This document shows positions 1 to 8,294 of a DNA stretch of 32,163 nt, piece after piece (position 1 is the stretch's first letter; the number at the start of each line of letters is the position of its first letter). The stretch is from contig JAIXVG010000064.1 in NCBI GenBank assembly GCA_027483145.1, positions 1-32,163 of the forward strand, written 5' to 3'. Below the pieces are notes generated by a model, which was not told the origin of the DNA, searched no databases, and saw only the letters and a list, made by a program, of their open reading frames with translations. Position numbers and translations under genes: made by a program. Source of the DNA: Planctomyces sp. (GTDB taxonomy: Bacteria; Planctomycetota; Planctomycetia; Planctomycetales; Planctomycetaceae).

Positions 1-1995
1 CTGTGCAGCCGCATCACGAAGCTGGTCGAGCGTTAACGGGTTATCGCTGCGCGACTGCCGAAAATCAAACAGTCTCAGGCAGGCAGCCCCCAGCCGAATT
101 TGAGTTTGCGGCTCAGCCGGCTGAGCCTTAGCGGCCTGCAGCAGGACTTTCAGTTTGGCCTCTGGCAAGTTCTCTTCCAGCTGCTCGCAGCTATCGGTTC
201 CAAAGACCAAGCGTTGATACTGTTCCCACGGGGTCGCAGCAGCCAGCGTTGGCAGTGTTTCGCATGTCACCTTCCAACCCACGGTTGCAATACCAATGCA
301 ACCAGCCAGCCAAATAATCCCCGGCAAATAGATCCCCGGTTTCCGCTGGGACGAAGCGTTCGCAGCTTCGATCGACACGACGCGAGCAAGTGCCGCCAGC
401 GTCACCACCAGCACCATCACACCAGGGATGTACCACAAAAAGTCACACGCGGCATGAAATAAGTGAGCCGCCAAACACGCCAGAAGCGCGCTTGCTGCCA
501 AGCTCCCTTGATCGACTCGCCTCCCCCAAACAGTACTCAATAGCCCCGTCCCAATCACCACAATCGCCAGTACCGCCAACACGGTTCCCGCCAGCCCTGT
601 TTCAGAAAGCATCTGCATATAGCTGCTTTCTGCGTGGGTGTATTCGTATGGCTCGTTCTCAACCTTCAAATACAGGGGATACACATAGCTGTGCGAACCA
701 AGTCCAGTCCCCACCCACCGAAAATCGCAGAATGCCAGGTAGTTTGCCTGCCAGATTTTCCAGCGATCATCCGATGACCAGTCATCCATCCGCGAAGTCA
801 TGTCAGATGCGGAAGGCAGCGCCAGCACCAGTGCCATCACTAAGGCCGCCCCCAACAGCGGCAACAGCACCATCGTCGAAACCGCTTTCTGCCGAACGAG
901 GGCCGCCAGTCCAACTAGTACCGCTAATCCGCCTGCCACCAAGCCGCCGCGCGACTGAGACAATACAATCGCCAAGCCGCAAATCGCCAACCCGGTAATC
1001 GGCAAGACTTTCTCGAATAACACCTGCCCGCGCGATCCTGGCCCCATTCCAAACGACTGCTGCTGCATTGATCGCGATTGGCTGTACACCTTGGACGAAT
1101 TCGTGGCACGTCTTGAACTGTTACCTCTTGCTGCGTATTCACCTCGCTCTGAATTCAGCGAACCATCCTGGCCTCCAATGGTCCGTACTACCCGCTGCTG
1201 ACGACCAGCCACCAGACAGTACAGCAGCGGCCCAATCCCCAATGCGACAAACTGCGCAAAGTGATTCCGATTCGTAAAGCTCCCATTGGCAGAAAGACTG
1301 GTCTTGGTCAGGGGATGCCGATACACCCAGAAGAATTTCTCATTGCAAACCAGGTACTGCGCAATCCCAAATGCTGCCATCGCCACCGCCAAAACGGCTA
1401 TCAGCTTCAGCAAATAATCCACATCACGCAGCGAGCGAATCCGCTGGCTCACCACAAAGTAAAGCAAAGCGTGCGCGATCAATAACTGGCCACATTGCCA
1501 CGTGTTAAACGGCGCTAGCGAAATCGTCGACCATGTTCCCCAAGCCACATTGGCTGGCAGTAACTCGGAAGGAGGCTGCCATAGGGGAAGCAATTGCTTA
1601 ATGTGGGGCGACAACTGGTCGAGTGTCGCCGGCGTTAGCATCGCCATCTGCAGGCCAACCAGTCCAATCGCAGCCAGCCACAACCACTCCAGCTTCGTCC
1701 CCCGAAACTGACGGTCGGAACACGACAGCCGACTGAAACAAAACAAGACCGCAGCCAAAGAGGTCGCGACAACCAGCAGCGTATGCCCACTGGCCACCCG
1801 GCCACCCATCACAAAGGGTACACCGACAATCGCCACAACCAGGCAGCCATCGACTAGCCGCATGAGAGCCGTGTGAAACAGACTCTCATCCTCCGATTCT
1901 GCTCGTACTGAACCAGCCGCTACGTCCCCGGTTGTTGCGAACCGAGTCGCTGATCCCCGAGTAACTGAGGCAAAAGAATAGTCGGTCGCGGCCAT
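1..1995 (-). CDS. O-antigen ligase/polymerase family membrane protein (Wzy_C type), C-terminus outside window
   Basis: The minus strand is open from an ATG at 1995 to the left edge (665 codons, no stop). It encodes a polytopic membrane protein with many hydrophobic segments. Around residue 347 is the SRGG motif typical of Wzy_C domains (LSQSRGGLVAGG). Near residue 452 comes the second family signature, THAESSYMQMLSETGLAG, comparable to the HAHNDYLQ..AEYGLPG of ligases. The last ~100 visible residues are hydrophilic and may start a TPR-like tail. Family proteins polymerise or ligate lipid-linked glycan repeats at the outer face of the inner membrane. It is the third gene after the Wza-like and Wzc-like genes on the same strand, which supports an exopolysaccharide role. 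Ligase and polymerase cannot be told apart here. An in-frame ATG at 2046 preceded by AGGCGG is an alternative start. Confidence 0.85.
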   Translation of the reverse strand, partial: MAATDYSFASVTRGSATRFATTGDVAAGSVRAESEDESLFHTALMRLVDGCLVVAIVGVPFVMGGRVASGHTLLVVATSLAAVLFCFSRLSCSDRQFRGTKLEWLWLAAIGLVGLQMAMLTPATLDQLSPHIKQLLPLWQPPSELLPANVAWGTWSTISLAPFNTWQCGQLLIAHALLYFVVSQRIRSLRDVDYLLKLIAVLAVAMAAFGIAQYLVCNEKFFWVYRHPLTKTSLSANGSFTNRNHFAQFVALGIGPLLYCLVAGRQQRVVRTIGGQDGSLNSERGEYAARGNSSRRATNSSKVYSQSRSMQQQSFGMGPGSRGQVLFEKVLPITGLAICGLAIVLSQSRGGLVAGGLAVLVGLAALVRQKAVSTMVLLPLLGAALVMALVLALPSASDMTSRMDDWSSDDRWKIWQANYLAFCDFRWVGTGLGSHSYVYPLYLKVENEPYEYTHAESSYMQMLSETGLAGTVLAVLAIVVIGTGLLSTVWGRRVDQGSLAASALLACLAAHLFHAACDFLWYIPGVMVLVVTLAALARVVSIEAANASSQRKPGIYLPGIIWLAGCIGIATVGWKVTCETLPTLAAATPWEQYQRLVFGTDSCEQLEENLPEAKLKVLLQAAKAQPAEPQTQIRLGAACLRLFDFRQSRSDNPLTLDQLRDAAAQ

Positions 1996-2137
1996 AAGAA
2001 AACACTTCACCTTGGATGCCGACTTGATTGGTACGGCACCCCGCATCGTTACAACCGCCTAACGCCCTTCCGAAATCCCGCTGGTGACCCCTCGGTACCA
2101 CCCTTCGTGCACCGCCACCGCTTCTTCTTCGTGTGCC

Positions 2138-2154
2138 ACTGGCTTAGCCAGTGT
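2138..2154. repeat. palindromic intergenic repeat, CACTGGC type
   Basis: CACTGGC, loop TTA, GCCAGTG, preceded by TGTGC. It shares the TGCCACTG...CAGTG frame with palindromes at 4610, 17293 and (as a terminator) 18973. It lies in the gap between the kinase and the O-antigen ligase genes, so it may also act as an intra-operon RNA hairpin. Confidence 0.6.
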
Positions 2155-2178
2155 CTTCATAGGGTTCGACGGATCGCA

Positions 2179-2201
2179 CCGGCTCACGTCGTTCGTGTTA
2201 A
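2179..2201. repeat. possible planctomycete intergenic repeat half-site
   Basis: The stretch starting CCGGCTCACGTCGTTCGTG and ending GTTAA matches a repeat I recall from planctomycete intergenic regions. Only one copy is present in this window, so the call rests on memory and not on internal repetition. Confidence 0.3.
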
Positions 2202-2250
2202 AACAATGTCCCTCAAGTGCCAATCGCCCAACCCGCTCCGCCTCTGTCAT

Positions 2251-4509
2251 CTAGGCAGCCCGCTGATACTGGTGCTCTTCATCGTCAGCCGTCTGTGGGT
2301 GCGAATCGTGCCCATAGCCATGTCCATACCCATAGCTATACGCATCACTGGTCATTTCCTTACCCAAATGATTGACTGCCATCCCGACGACTGTCACACC
2401 TGCACTCATCAGGGCTTCACCCGCTCGAATCACCACCCTGCGGCGATTCTTGTCAGGCCGCACAACCAACACGCAACCATCCACTAATCGCCCAATAATC
2501 GCCGGATCTGCCACCGCCAAAATCGGCGGAGCATCAATCAAAATCTGGTCGTACTGGGTCTCGGCCCAGGCCAATAGGTCACTGAATCGCTCGCTTTGCA
2601 GCAGCTCAGCCGGATTCCCAGGCCGCGGACCAGCTGGTATCACATCTAAATTCTCAAGTGGCATCGCATACACATTCAGCGGAGCACAATCGGCAATCGC
2701 GCGGTCATCACGCAAAATCTGCGAAAGCCCCTGCTGCCCCTTCAGCTCAAGCATCGCCGTCATCCCCGGACGTCGCATATCGGCATCGATGAGCAGCGTC
2801 CGCTTCCGGGCCTGGGCATACGTCACCGCCAGATTGGCTAATGTCGTTGTTTTACCATCTCCTGGCTCGGTACTAGTGATCACCAAACGCCCGGTATCTT
2901 CTGCAGAGAACGAAATCGCCGACCGAAGTGTTCGATACGCTTCAGCCGCCAGCCCGTTCGGATTACGGAACGCTTCCACATTCGCAATCCCCAGCCCCCC
3001 CGCCCCGTCCAACTTCGCAATCAACGCAAGAATCGGGAAGCGTAAGTGCAACTTCAGTTCTTCTGGCGAACGGAAGCGATCATCCAATGCATCCAGAATG
3101 TAAATCAGCAGTAGGCCAATCGCCGTCCCGCAAAAAAGGGCGACCGTTCCAATAAACGACATCCGTGGTGCCACCGGAATACTGCTCAAACGGGGTTCGC
3201 TGACCACGCTCGTTCGCATCCCGCCACTCTCGCGTCCTAAATCGACATCGCGAATTCGGTCTAACAGCAGATCATAAAACGATCGCATCCGCTTGATGTC
3301 GAGTTCGGCAATCTGAATCTGGGCTAACTGATTATTCAAACTGAGTGCCAGTGATTTTTCACGTTCAAACTCGGCTCGAATCGATTGTTCATGATTGGCA
3401 GCCTGATTGAACTTCTGCCGCGCGATCGCTGAGAGCTTGGGTCGCAGTTCACTTTCGCGCGTTTCTCGCACCGATGCAGCAACCTGCTGTTTCCGCTGCA
3501 ACAGATACGTATGCGTCTGCTTGATTTTGTCTTCCAGCTCGCGCACTTGAGGATGCTTGGGCCCAAAATGGGCGAGTTTATTGCGCAAGTCAGCCTGGGC
3601 ATCAACTAACTGCCGCTCGAAGTAGGCCAGCACCTGGTTATCGTCGGTCCCCAGCCCCATTTCTCGCAGCATCAGACTATCACCAACAGTGTCGATTGCC
3701 TGCTGCAATAGCTGTTGAATATCACCCCCCGAAGCGATCGCGCTCTCGACCGAGTTCAAGAACGACCTTGCTTCGACTGTCGTCCGCTGAGCTTCCACCA
3801 GCGCTTCGTTCAGCTTAACCACTCGGCTCACGACCACATTCGTCATGTCATCTTTGCCGCTGAACAACACTTCCGAGCGTCGTTTCAATTGCACCAGCTC
3901 GCGTTCTTTCTCTTGCAGCTTCTGCTCATGCATGGCTTTTTCGCGGGTCAGGCTTTCCAGCATGTCCCCGGCATTGTTCTTATGCATTTCGTTGACAAAT
4001 CGCGTATACGAAGCCAACAGGCTTTGCACCATCGCAAACGCAATTCGCGGACTTTTCGACCGATATCTCATTTCCAGAATGTTGGCTCCCCGTGAGGTTC
4101 CCACATTCAAGTTAGTCCGCAGCGTTGCAATCCACTTTTCTTTGGGAACCGTTTTGAGCTCAGCCAGGTAAGCTGGGGGCAAGGCCTTAATGGTTGCATC
4201 CAGCACGCGATCGCTGGTCAAAATCTTCTGGTAAGTCGGCATGTAGTCTTGAATGCCGCGCTGACTGCTATTCCCCTGGTTTTTCAGTCCTTCGCTTCCA
4301 ATTTGCAGGACTAGAACTTCGGCAGCCGACTCATAAATCTTGGGCGTCGTCAAATAGTAAATCGCACCCAGCACACCAGCCGCAGCCAGGCAGACCAGCA
4401 GCACGTTTCGGCGCAGCTTGACCACCTGCAGAAATCGAAACACTTCTGTCAGCGGATGGCTGCCAGTTGCTTCTGCTCGAGGGCTTAGTGGATCGTTATC
4501 AATCGCCAT
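2251..4509 (-). CDS. polysaccharide biosynthesis tyrosine autokinase / chain-length co-polymerase (Wzc/CpsD-like)
   Basis: 752 aa inner-membrane protein that sets polysaccharide chain length and autophosphorylates on tyrosine. Residues 15-55 form a Wzz domain start with TM1 (about 35-52). A long periplasmic coiled-coil-rich region (about 180-420) follows, then TM2 (about 452-471). The cytoplasmic BY-kinase has Walker A PGDGKTTT (549-556), Walker A' LLIDADMRRP (572-581) and Walker B ILIDAPP (656-662). The C-terminus is the expected tyrosine cluster, here alternating Tyr, Gly and His (Y724, Y726, Y728, Y732) with Y748 near the end. The length and fused kinase match the proteobacterial Wzc layout, not the split Gram-positive one. 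It lies between the Wza-like gene (207 bp upstream) and the O-antigen ligase gene. Confidence 0.93.
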   Translation of the reverse strand: MAIDNDPLSPRAEATGSHPLTEVFRFLQVVKLRRNVLLVCLAAAGVLGAIYYLTTPKIYESAAEVLVLQIGSEGLKNQGNSSQRGIQDYMPTYQKILTSDRVLDATIKALPPAYLAELKTVPKEKWIATLRTNLNVGTSRGANILEMRYRSKSPRIAFAMVQSLLASYTRFVNEMHKNNAGDMLESLTREKAMHEQKLQEKERELVQLKRRSEVLFSGKDDMTNVVVSRVVKLNEALVEAQRTTVEARSFLNSVESAIASGGDIQQLLQQAIDTVGDSLMLREMGLGTDDNQVLAYFERQLVDAQADLRNKLAHFGPKHPQVRELEDKIKQTHTYLLQRKQQVAASVRETRESELRPKLSAIARQKFNQAANHEQSIRAEFEREKSLALSLNNQLAQIQIAELDIKRMRSFYDLLLDRIRDVDLGRESGGMRTSVVSEPRLSSIPVAPRMSFIGTVALFCGTAIGLLLIYILDALDDRFRSPEELKLHLRFPILALIAKLDGAGGLGIANVEAFRNPNGLAAEAYRTLRSAISFSAEDTGRLVITSTEPGDGKTTTLANLAVTYAQARKRTLLIDADMRRPGMTAMLELKGQQGLSQILRDDRAIADCAPLNVYAMPLENLDVIPAGPRPGNPAELLQSERFSDLLAWAETQYDQILIDAPPILAVADPAIIGRLVDGCVLVVRPDKNRRRVVIRAGEALMSAGVTVVGMAVNHLGKEMTSDAYSYGYGHGYGHDSHPQTADDEEHQYQRAA

Positions 4510-4605
4510 GAGGCGAATTCCATTCGCGGTTAGTCGACCTGATTGTTTTCTTCGGCAGCCTTATTCATCTCGGATGCTATTGCACCGTAAAAGCGAAATC
4601 CTTGT

Positions 4606-4636
<31 letters not shown>

Positions 4637-4716
4637 AAAAACTGACTAGCCCTGTCTCGTTGCGGTGATAGAACCAACAACAACCAACCCAAATTCTTAA
4701 GCCTTAAACGACGGCA

Positions 4717-5877
4717 TCAAGGAATGAGCGGAATCGCTCCACCCACGCTCAAGTTCAATCTCAACAGAATCATCACCAGAACCGTTGATGGGGTTTGCTC
4801 GACACTCACAATATCTCCGGGAGCTAGTATCGGGTTGTCTGCTTTGTCTCGCTTGGCCTTACTGATGCTCGCTTCAATCAGCTTCGTATCTTTTTTGCCA
4901 GGCACTTTGCGAATTATGTAAACCTTGTCTGCCACCGGGTTGTTCACCCCTCCCGCCAGTGCAATGGCATCCAGCACGCGAACATCTTCTGCAATTGGAA
5001 ACTCATAGCGGTCGGGCTTGTAAACCAGCCCAAGCACATGCAGCGGTTCAGGGTCTCGTTTCTCAACGTTAACCACTGCCCCATCCGCAACCAGGTAGCC
5101 TCCGTTACCCTTCCGTGCGGCACTCACCAGATTGACATGAATCGTCTCGCTATCTTCGTCATCTTCGGTTTGAATCACGCCGTTCGCGTCCGCTTCACCC
5201 CGCGACATTCGATTGCCCGATGCCCGTTCAATATCCCCGTTGTCTTTACTGGCAATTCGGTCTCCACCCGCAGCAATCCCCCCCTTGCGACGGGGATTGC
5301 GAATTTCAACCGTGCTCCCTGCTTCCTTGCTTAAGCTTCCCGCAGCTGTCAGGGCTGCCAGCAAATCACTCGCATTGCGGGGCAACTGGTAAATCCCTGG
5401 CTTTTCGACCGCACCAACCACCATTACGCGATTGGTCCGCTGCCGCTTCATCGTGACTGTCACATGCGGGCTGCGATACAGGTCCCGTTGGATACACGTC
5501 TCTGAGATCGCCGCCTCGGCCGTAATCGGATCGAGCCCGGCCAGCTGAATTGGCCCAATCAATGGCAAGACACCCTGGCCTTCTTCATTGACGCGAACCG
5601 GAATCGTCACCTTCTCTTTTTCATCTAAACCAGCCGCAATCGTCACTTCAACGACGTCGCCATAATCGATGATGTCGCTGGGAGGAGAGGTCTTGGCCAA
5701 CCGAGAGAGGTCAATCGTCTGGGGATTATCGCGCGGAGTTGCCGCCAGCCAGTCGGGAATGCGATTGGCCGAGTACTTCTCACCCGCGCAGCCGCTCACT
5801 GCAACCAGGGCAAAGATTGCTACCCCGATTGACCAGTAAGACCGCATCAGTAAGCGACATCGCGCCGCTGCCATCAT
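4717..5877 (-). CDS. Wza-like polysaccharide export lipoprotein (Poly_export + two SLBB domains)
   Basis: 386 aa. The N-terminus has a hydrophobic stretch ending in a lipobox, AVSGC, with the acylated Cys at residue 30. A Poly_export domain (about 65-145) begins IIDYGDVVEVTI. It is followed by two SLBB-type repeats: VMVVGAVEKPGIYQL (151-165) and LHVLGLVYKPDRYEF (279-293), each continuing into an ..A.AGG/AAGS helix. Between them lies a polar, low-complexity stretch (about 195-245) rich in Gly, Asp, Glu and Arg. Family members form the outer-membrane or periplasmic channel for capsule or exopolysaccharide. It is the promoter-proximal gene of the minus-strand operon and works with the Wzc-like kinase downstream. 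The ATG at 5877 gives a complete signal peptide; an internal ATG at residue 11 is also possible. Confidence 0.92.
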   Translation of the reverse strand: MMAAARCRLLMRSYWSIGVAIFALVAVSGCAGEKYSANRIPDWLAATPRDNPQTIDLSRLAKTSPPSDIIDYGDVVEVTIAAGLDEKEKVTIPVRVNEEGQGVLPLIGPIQLAGLDPITAEAAISETCIQRDLYRSPHVTVTMKRQRTNRVMVVGAVEKPGIYQLPRNASDLLAALTAAGSLSKEAGSTVEIRNPRRKGGIAAGGDRIASKDNGDIERASGNRMSRGEADANGVIQTEDDEDSETIHVNLVSAARKGNGGYLVADGAVVNVEKRDPEPLHVLGLVYKPDRYEFPIAEDVRVLDAIALAGGVNNPVADKVYIIRKVPGKKDTKLIEASISKAKRDKADNPILAPGDIVSVEQTPSTVLVMILLRLNLSVGGAIPLIP

Positions 5878-6276
5878 CCCTGATGTTTCCTCTTTCGCGC
5901 AAGGGACTTAGTCCCGATAGGCGAATAGCGGTTGATTCTGCCGAACTAATTGGCCGACCATGGCCAGATTTGCCGCAGTCTTGTAGGCCAACTTGCAAAA
6001 GTGGTCAATATGTCTGAATTGGTGTTAAACCAGGCTGTTTGGGCGAATACTCATCCGGGACTGGCAGTGGCAGTTTACCTGGCCCCCGATAGTTCGTGCG
6101 CCGGTCCGGAATTCGCACTTGCTAATGCAACATCGCGCGCCCACTTCGACTCACTTGTAATGGTTCTGGGTTACCGCTCCCCCTGCCGAACGTCGTTGAC
6201 CCAGTTTGCCATTCTCGTCTAAAACCCACAGCAGTTTTGCCCGCAGATCAGCCCGATCCCCCGAGATAAACACCTC
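5878..6276. other. divergent intergenic region (promoters expected)
   Basis: 399 bp between the minus-strand exopolysaccharide operon and the plus-strand permease gene, so promoters for both should lie here. A 13-bp palindrome GGGACTTAGTCCC sits at 5903-5915, 26-38 bp upstream of the Wza-like start, and could be an operator. No convincing -35/-10 pair or coding frame is seen. Confidence 0.5.
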
Positions 6277-7455
6277 ATGCCCCTGTTGCAGCGATACATC
6301 CTGGGAGAGCTCACCCGCACGTTCCTCGTGCTGCTCACCTCTGCGACGCTGCTCTTTGTGTTCGCTGGCGTCTTCAGCCAGGCTAAAGAACGAGGCTTGG
6401 GACCTTGGCAAATCCTGCAAATTCTTCCCTACGTTGCCCCCAGCCTGTTGCCGTTTACGATCCCGTCATCGCTTCTCTTAACCGTCTGCGTCGTCTATGG
6501 CCGCATGGCTGGTGATCGAGAAATCATTGCTGCGAAAGCAGCCGGGGTGAATGTCATCTCGATCATGTGGCCCTCATTCTTCCTGGGAGCGGTCCTCAGC
6601 GTGATGGCCCTGGTCATTACCGATCAAATCATCCCCTGGTCAGTTCGCAACATCGAGCGAACAGTCACGCTTGCGATGGAAGATATCTTCCTCGATCTTT
6701 TGCGAGCGCGCAATCAAGTCGAGTTCCGCGAGCAGGGGATCTCCATCACAGTGATGGATGTCAAGGATCGCACCCTCATCATGCCCGTCTTTCGCTTCTC
6801 CCCAAACGGAAAGTCACAAACCGTCATTCAGGCCCAAGAGGCTCGGCTGCGATTCGATCTCGAAAAGCGGCAGGTCATCCTCAACTTGTCCCAAGGCTAC
6901 ATCGATGTTCCCGGTCAGCATCGGGGCTGGTTCGAAGCAGAAGAACGAGCCTTCCCCATGCCCGACCAGAACCTGCGGGCCAAAGCAAGAGACCTGCAAG
7001 TCCAGGAGATTCAGGCCGCCATTCGCGATACCAGCGAAGCCGTCCAAACAGCCGAACGCCGTCAGGCCGTCGAAGCTGCGTTGCTTCTTTCAACCGGACG
7101 CTTCGACGCCCTTGCTGCTTCCCCCTTCCGGCAGCACCCCGAGAAAATCAAGGCCGAGAAGACTCACTTCTATTCTCTACGAACAGAACTTCACAACCGC
7201 TTCGCGATGGCCAGTAACTGCTTCTTCTTCGTTCTGTTCGGCAGCCCCTTCTCGATCTGGATGGCCCGCAAGCAGTTCCTTACCAGTTTCATGTTCTGTT
7301 TCGCCCCGATTCTGCTCGTCTATTACCCCCTATCCCTGATGTCGCAAAACCTCTCCCGCACCGGCATGGCCGACCCCACCTACACCGTCTGGGTCGGAAA
7401 CCTTGTCCTGCTTCTGGCCGCTCTCTTCGCTCTGCGAAAAGTCACCCAGAACTAA
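6277..7455 (+). CDS. LptF/LptG family permease (YjgP/YjgQ)
   Basis: 392 aa. The start MPLLQRYILGELTRTF matches the typical LptF/LptG N-terminus. Three TM segments occupy the first ~125 residues, a beta-rich periplasmic jellyroll-type domain the middle (about 135-300), and three TM segments the C-terminal ~100. The loop DREIIAAKAAGVN after TM2 is the conserved family sequence near the coupling helix. LptF/LptG form the inner-membrane part of the LptB2FG transporter that extracts lipopolysaccharide and sends it to the outer membrane. Only one of the pair is present here, with no lptB, lptC or lptA nearby. It is divergent from the exopolysaccharide operon, consistent with an envelope locus. Whether it is LptF or LptG cannot be decided by eye. 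Confidence 0.87.
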   Translation: MPLLQRYILGELTRTFLVLLTSATLLFVFAGVFSQAKERGLGPWQILQILPYVAPSLLPFTIPSSLLLTVCVVYGRMAGDREIIAAKAAGVNVISIMWPSFFLGAVLSVMALVITDQIIPWSVRNIERTVTLAMEDIFLDLLRARNQVEFREQGISITVMDVKDRTLIMPVFRFSPNGKSQTVIQAQEARLRFDLEKRQVILNLSQGYIDVPGQHRGWFEAEERAFPMPDQNLRAKARDLQVQEIQAAIRDTSEAVQTAERRQAVEAALLLSTGRFDALAASPFRQHPEKIKAEKTHFYSLRTELHNRFAMASNCFFFVLFGSPFSIWMARKQFLTSFMFCFAPILLVYYPLSLMSQNLSRTGMADPTYTVWVGNLVLLLAALFALRKVTQN

Positions 7456-7824
7456 CTAGCCTCGCTCCTCATCTCCCAGTAGCCCGAAGCGTCAGCGAGA
7501 CGGATGGCACACTCACCTCCCAACGAATCAAACCGCTCGAACCAACATCCTGGTCTCGCCCAGCTTCACCCACTAACCCGGTACCAACCCATTTTGGCCA
7601 CCCATTCACCAACCGCAGAATTCAGCCTACCCCATACAAGTCACCGCTTCAGCCCGCAAAAACTCCAACCAAGACCATTTGTAACCCGTTTCGCAGAATA
7701 GCTTTACAGCAATTCACTGCCCGGCAATCCGCAACCCTTGGCTTTTTGGCCGGAAGGGACTACCCTCTTGGACCTGTTTGGAATCGGTCCAACGCCAGTT
7801 TTCCTCGTAGTAACACACGCAATC
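7456..7824. other. intergenic region with one repeat copy
   Basis: 369 bp between the permease gene and the small basic protein gene. It holds one copy of the TAGCCCGAAGCG repeat at 7480-7500. The rest is A+C-rich on the plus strand with no credible coding frame. The promoter of the small gene is presumably in 7700-7820 but no clear boxes are seen. Confidence 0.45.
7480..7500 (+). repeat. TAGCCCGAAGCG repeat, copy 1
   Basis: TAGCCCGAAGCGTCAGCGAG followed by A. The same element recurs at 11318, 23643, in a shorter variant at 23553, and in an interrupted inverted form at 11461-11506. All copies are intergenic or at gene ends. Confidence 0.75.
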
Positions 7825-7923
7825 ATGGCCAAGACACAACGCCGCTTGAAGCCCGCAAATCACGGCTGCCGACCAGCCAGCTCCAAGGCCCGCAAGGCCA
7901 AGCGCAAGAAGATCCGCACCTAA
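7825..7923 (+). CDS. 32-aa highly basic protein, candidate bL37-like ribosomal protein
   Basis: ATG at 7825 to TAA at 7923 encodes 32 residues starting MAKTQRRLKPANHG and ending RKAKRKKIRT. Fourteen residues are Lys or Arg and none are acidic. The core ANHGCRP resembles the ANHGKRP motif that I recall from the small actinobacterial 50S protein bL37, a peptide of about 24 residues. The protein has no hydrophobic core, as expected for a peptide that folds only on rRNA. It stands alone between intergenic stretches of about 370 bp on each side. A longer frame opens at a TTG at 7738, but its first 29 residues are hydrophobic and unlike the rest, so the ATG is preferred. The ribosomal assignment is inference from a short motif; a non-ribosomal nucleic-acid-binding peptide is possible. 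Confidence 0.6.
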   Translation: MAKTQRRLKPANHGCRPASSKARKAKRKKIRT

Positions 7924-8294
7924 TTCTGCGGTCTCGCCGAGGCTTGGTGTCACTAATGGGCACATACGAAGCCCGGCCGTAGCCAAGGTTTGGTCTGTTA
8001 CCTTCGCCAGCTCGCATCGTCTGGTAACCAAGCTGCAAGCTTCCGCGAGGCTTACACCCGAATCAATTCACCCGAATCTCCATCAGCCGCAAGGGTTTAC
8101 CCTCTGCGGCTGTTAGTGTTTCTTGGCCTCCGGTTACCTGATCCGGGCAAGCCAGCCCGGACCGGCACTCCAGACCAAGATCGAATTCACAAATCGGAAT
8201 GTTGCGTTTCGCAATCCTGCAGGATTAGGCTGATATCGGGCGTTACCGTCTTTGCTTGGTCGCACGGTCATTACTCTTCTGCTGGGCCACTCTC
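7924..8294. other. intergenic region with one strong hairpin
   Basis: 371 bp between the 32-aa gene and the protease gene. It holds the hairpin at 8085-8111 and two direct copies of CTTGGTCGCACG (about 8255 and 8307, the second inside the protease gene). No coding frame is convincing; the promoter for the protease should lie after 8111. Confidence 0.45.
8085..8111 (+). terminator. hairpin, possible terminator
   Basis: AGCCGCAAGGG, loop TTTA, CCCTCTGCGGCT: a G+C-rich stem of about 11 bp with one bulge. The tract after it (GTTAGTGTTTCTT) is only moderately T-rich. It would end transcription from the 32-aa gene about 160 bp upstream. Confidence 0.4.

Noticed and set aside
390-998. 202-codon plus-strand frame
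   Set aside because: It lies fully inside the O-antigen ligase gene on the other strand, is Pro/Ser/Arg-rich as expected of an antisense frame, and has no family signature.
2059-2250. 63-codon minus-strand frame between the kinase and ligase genes
   Set aside because: It runs through the palindrome at 2138 and the half-site at 2179, has no ribosome binding site, and its composition fits translated repeats.
6567-7217. 216-codon plus-strand frame overlapping the LptF/G gene
   Set aside because: The LptF/G frame has clear family motifs over the same stretch; this one is an Arg/Ser/Pro-rich alternate frame.
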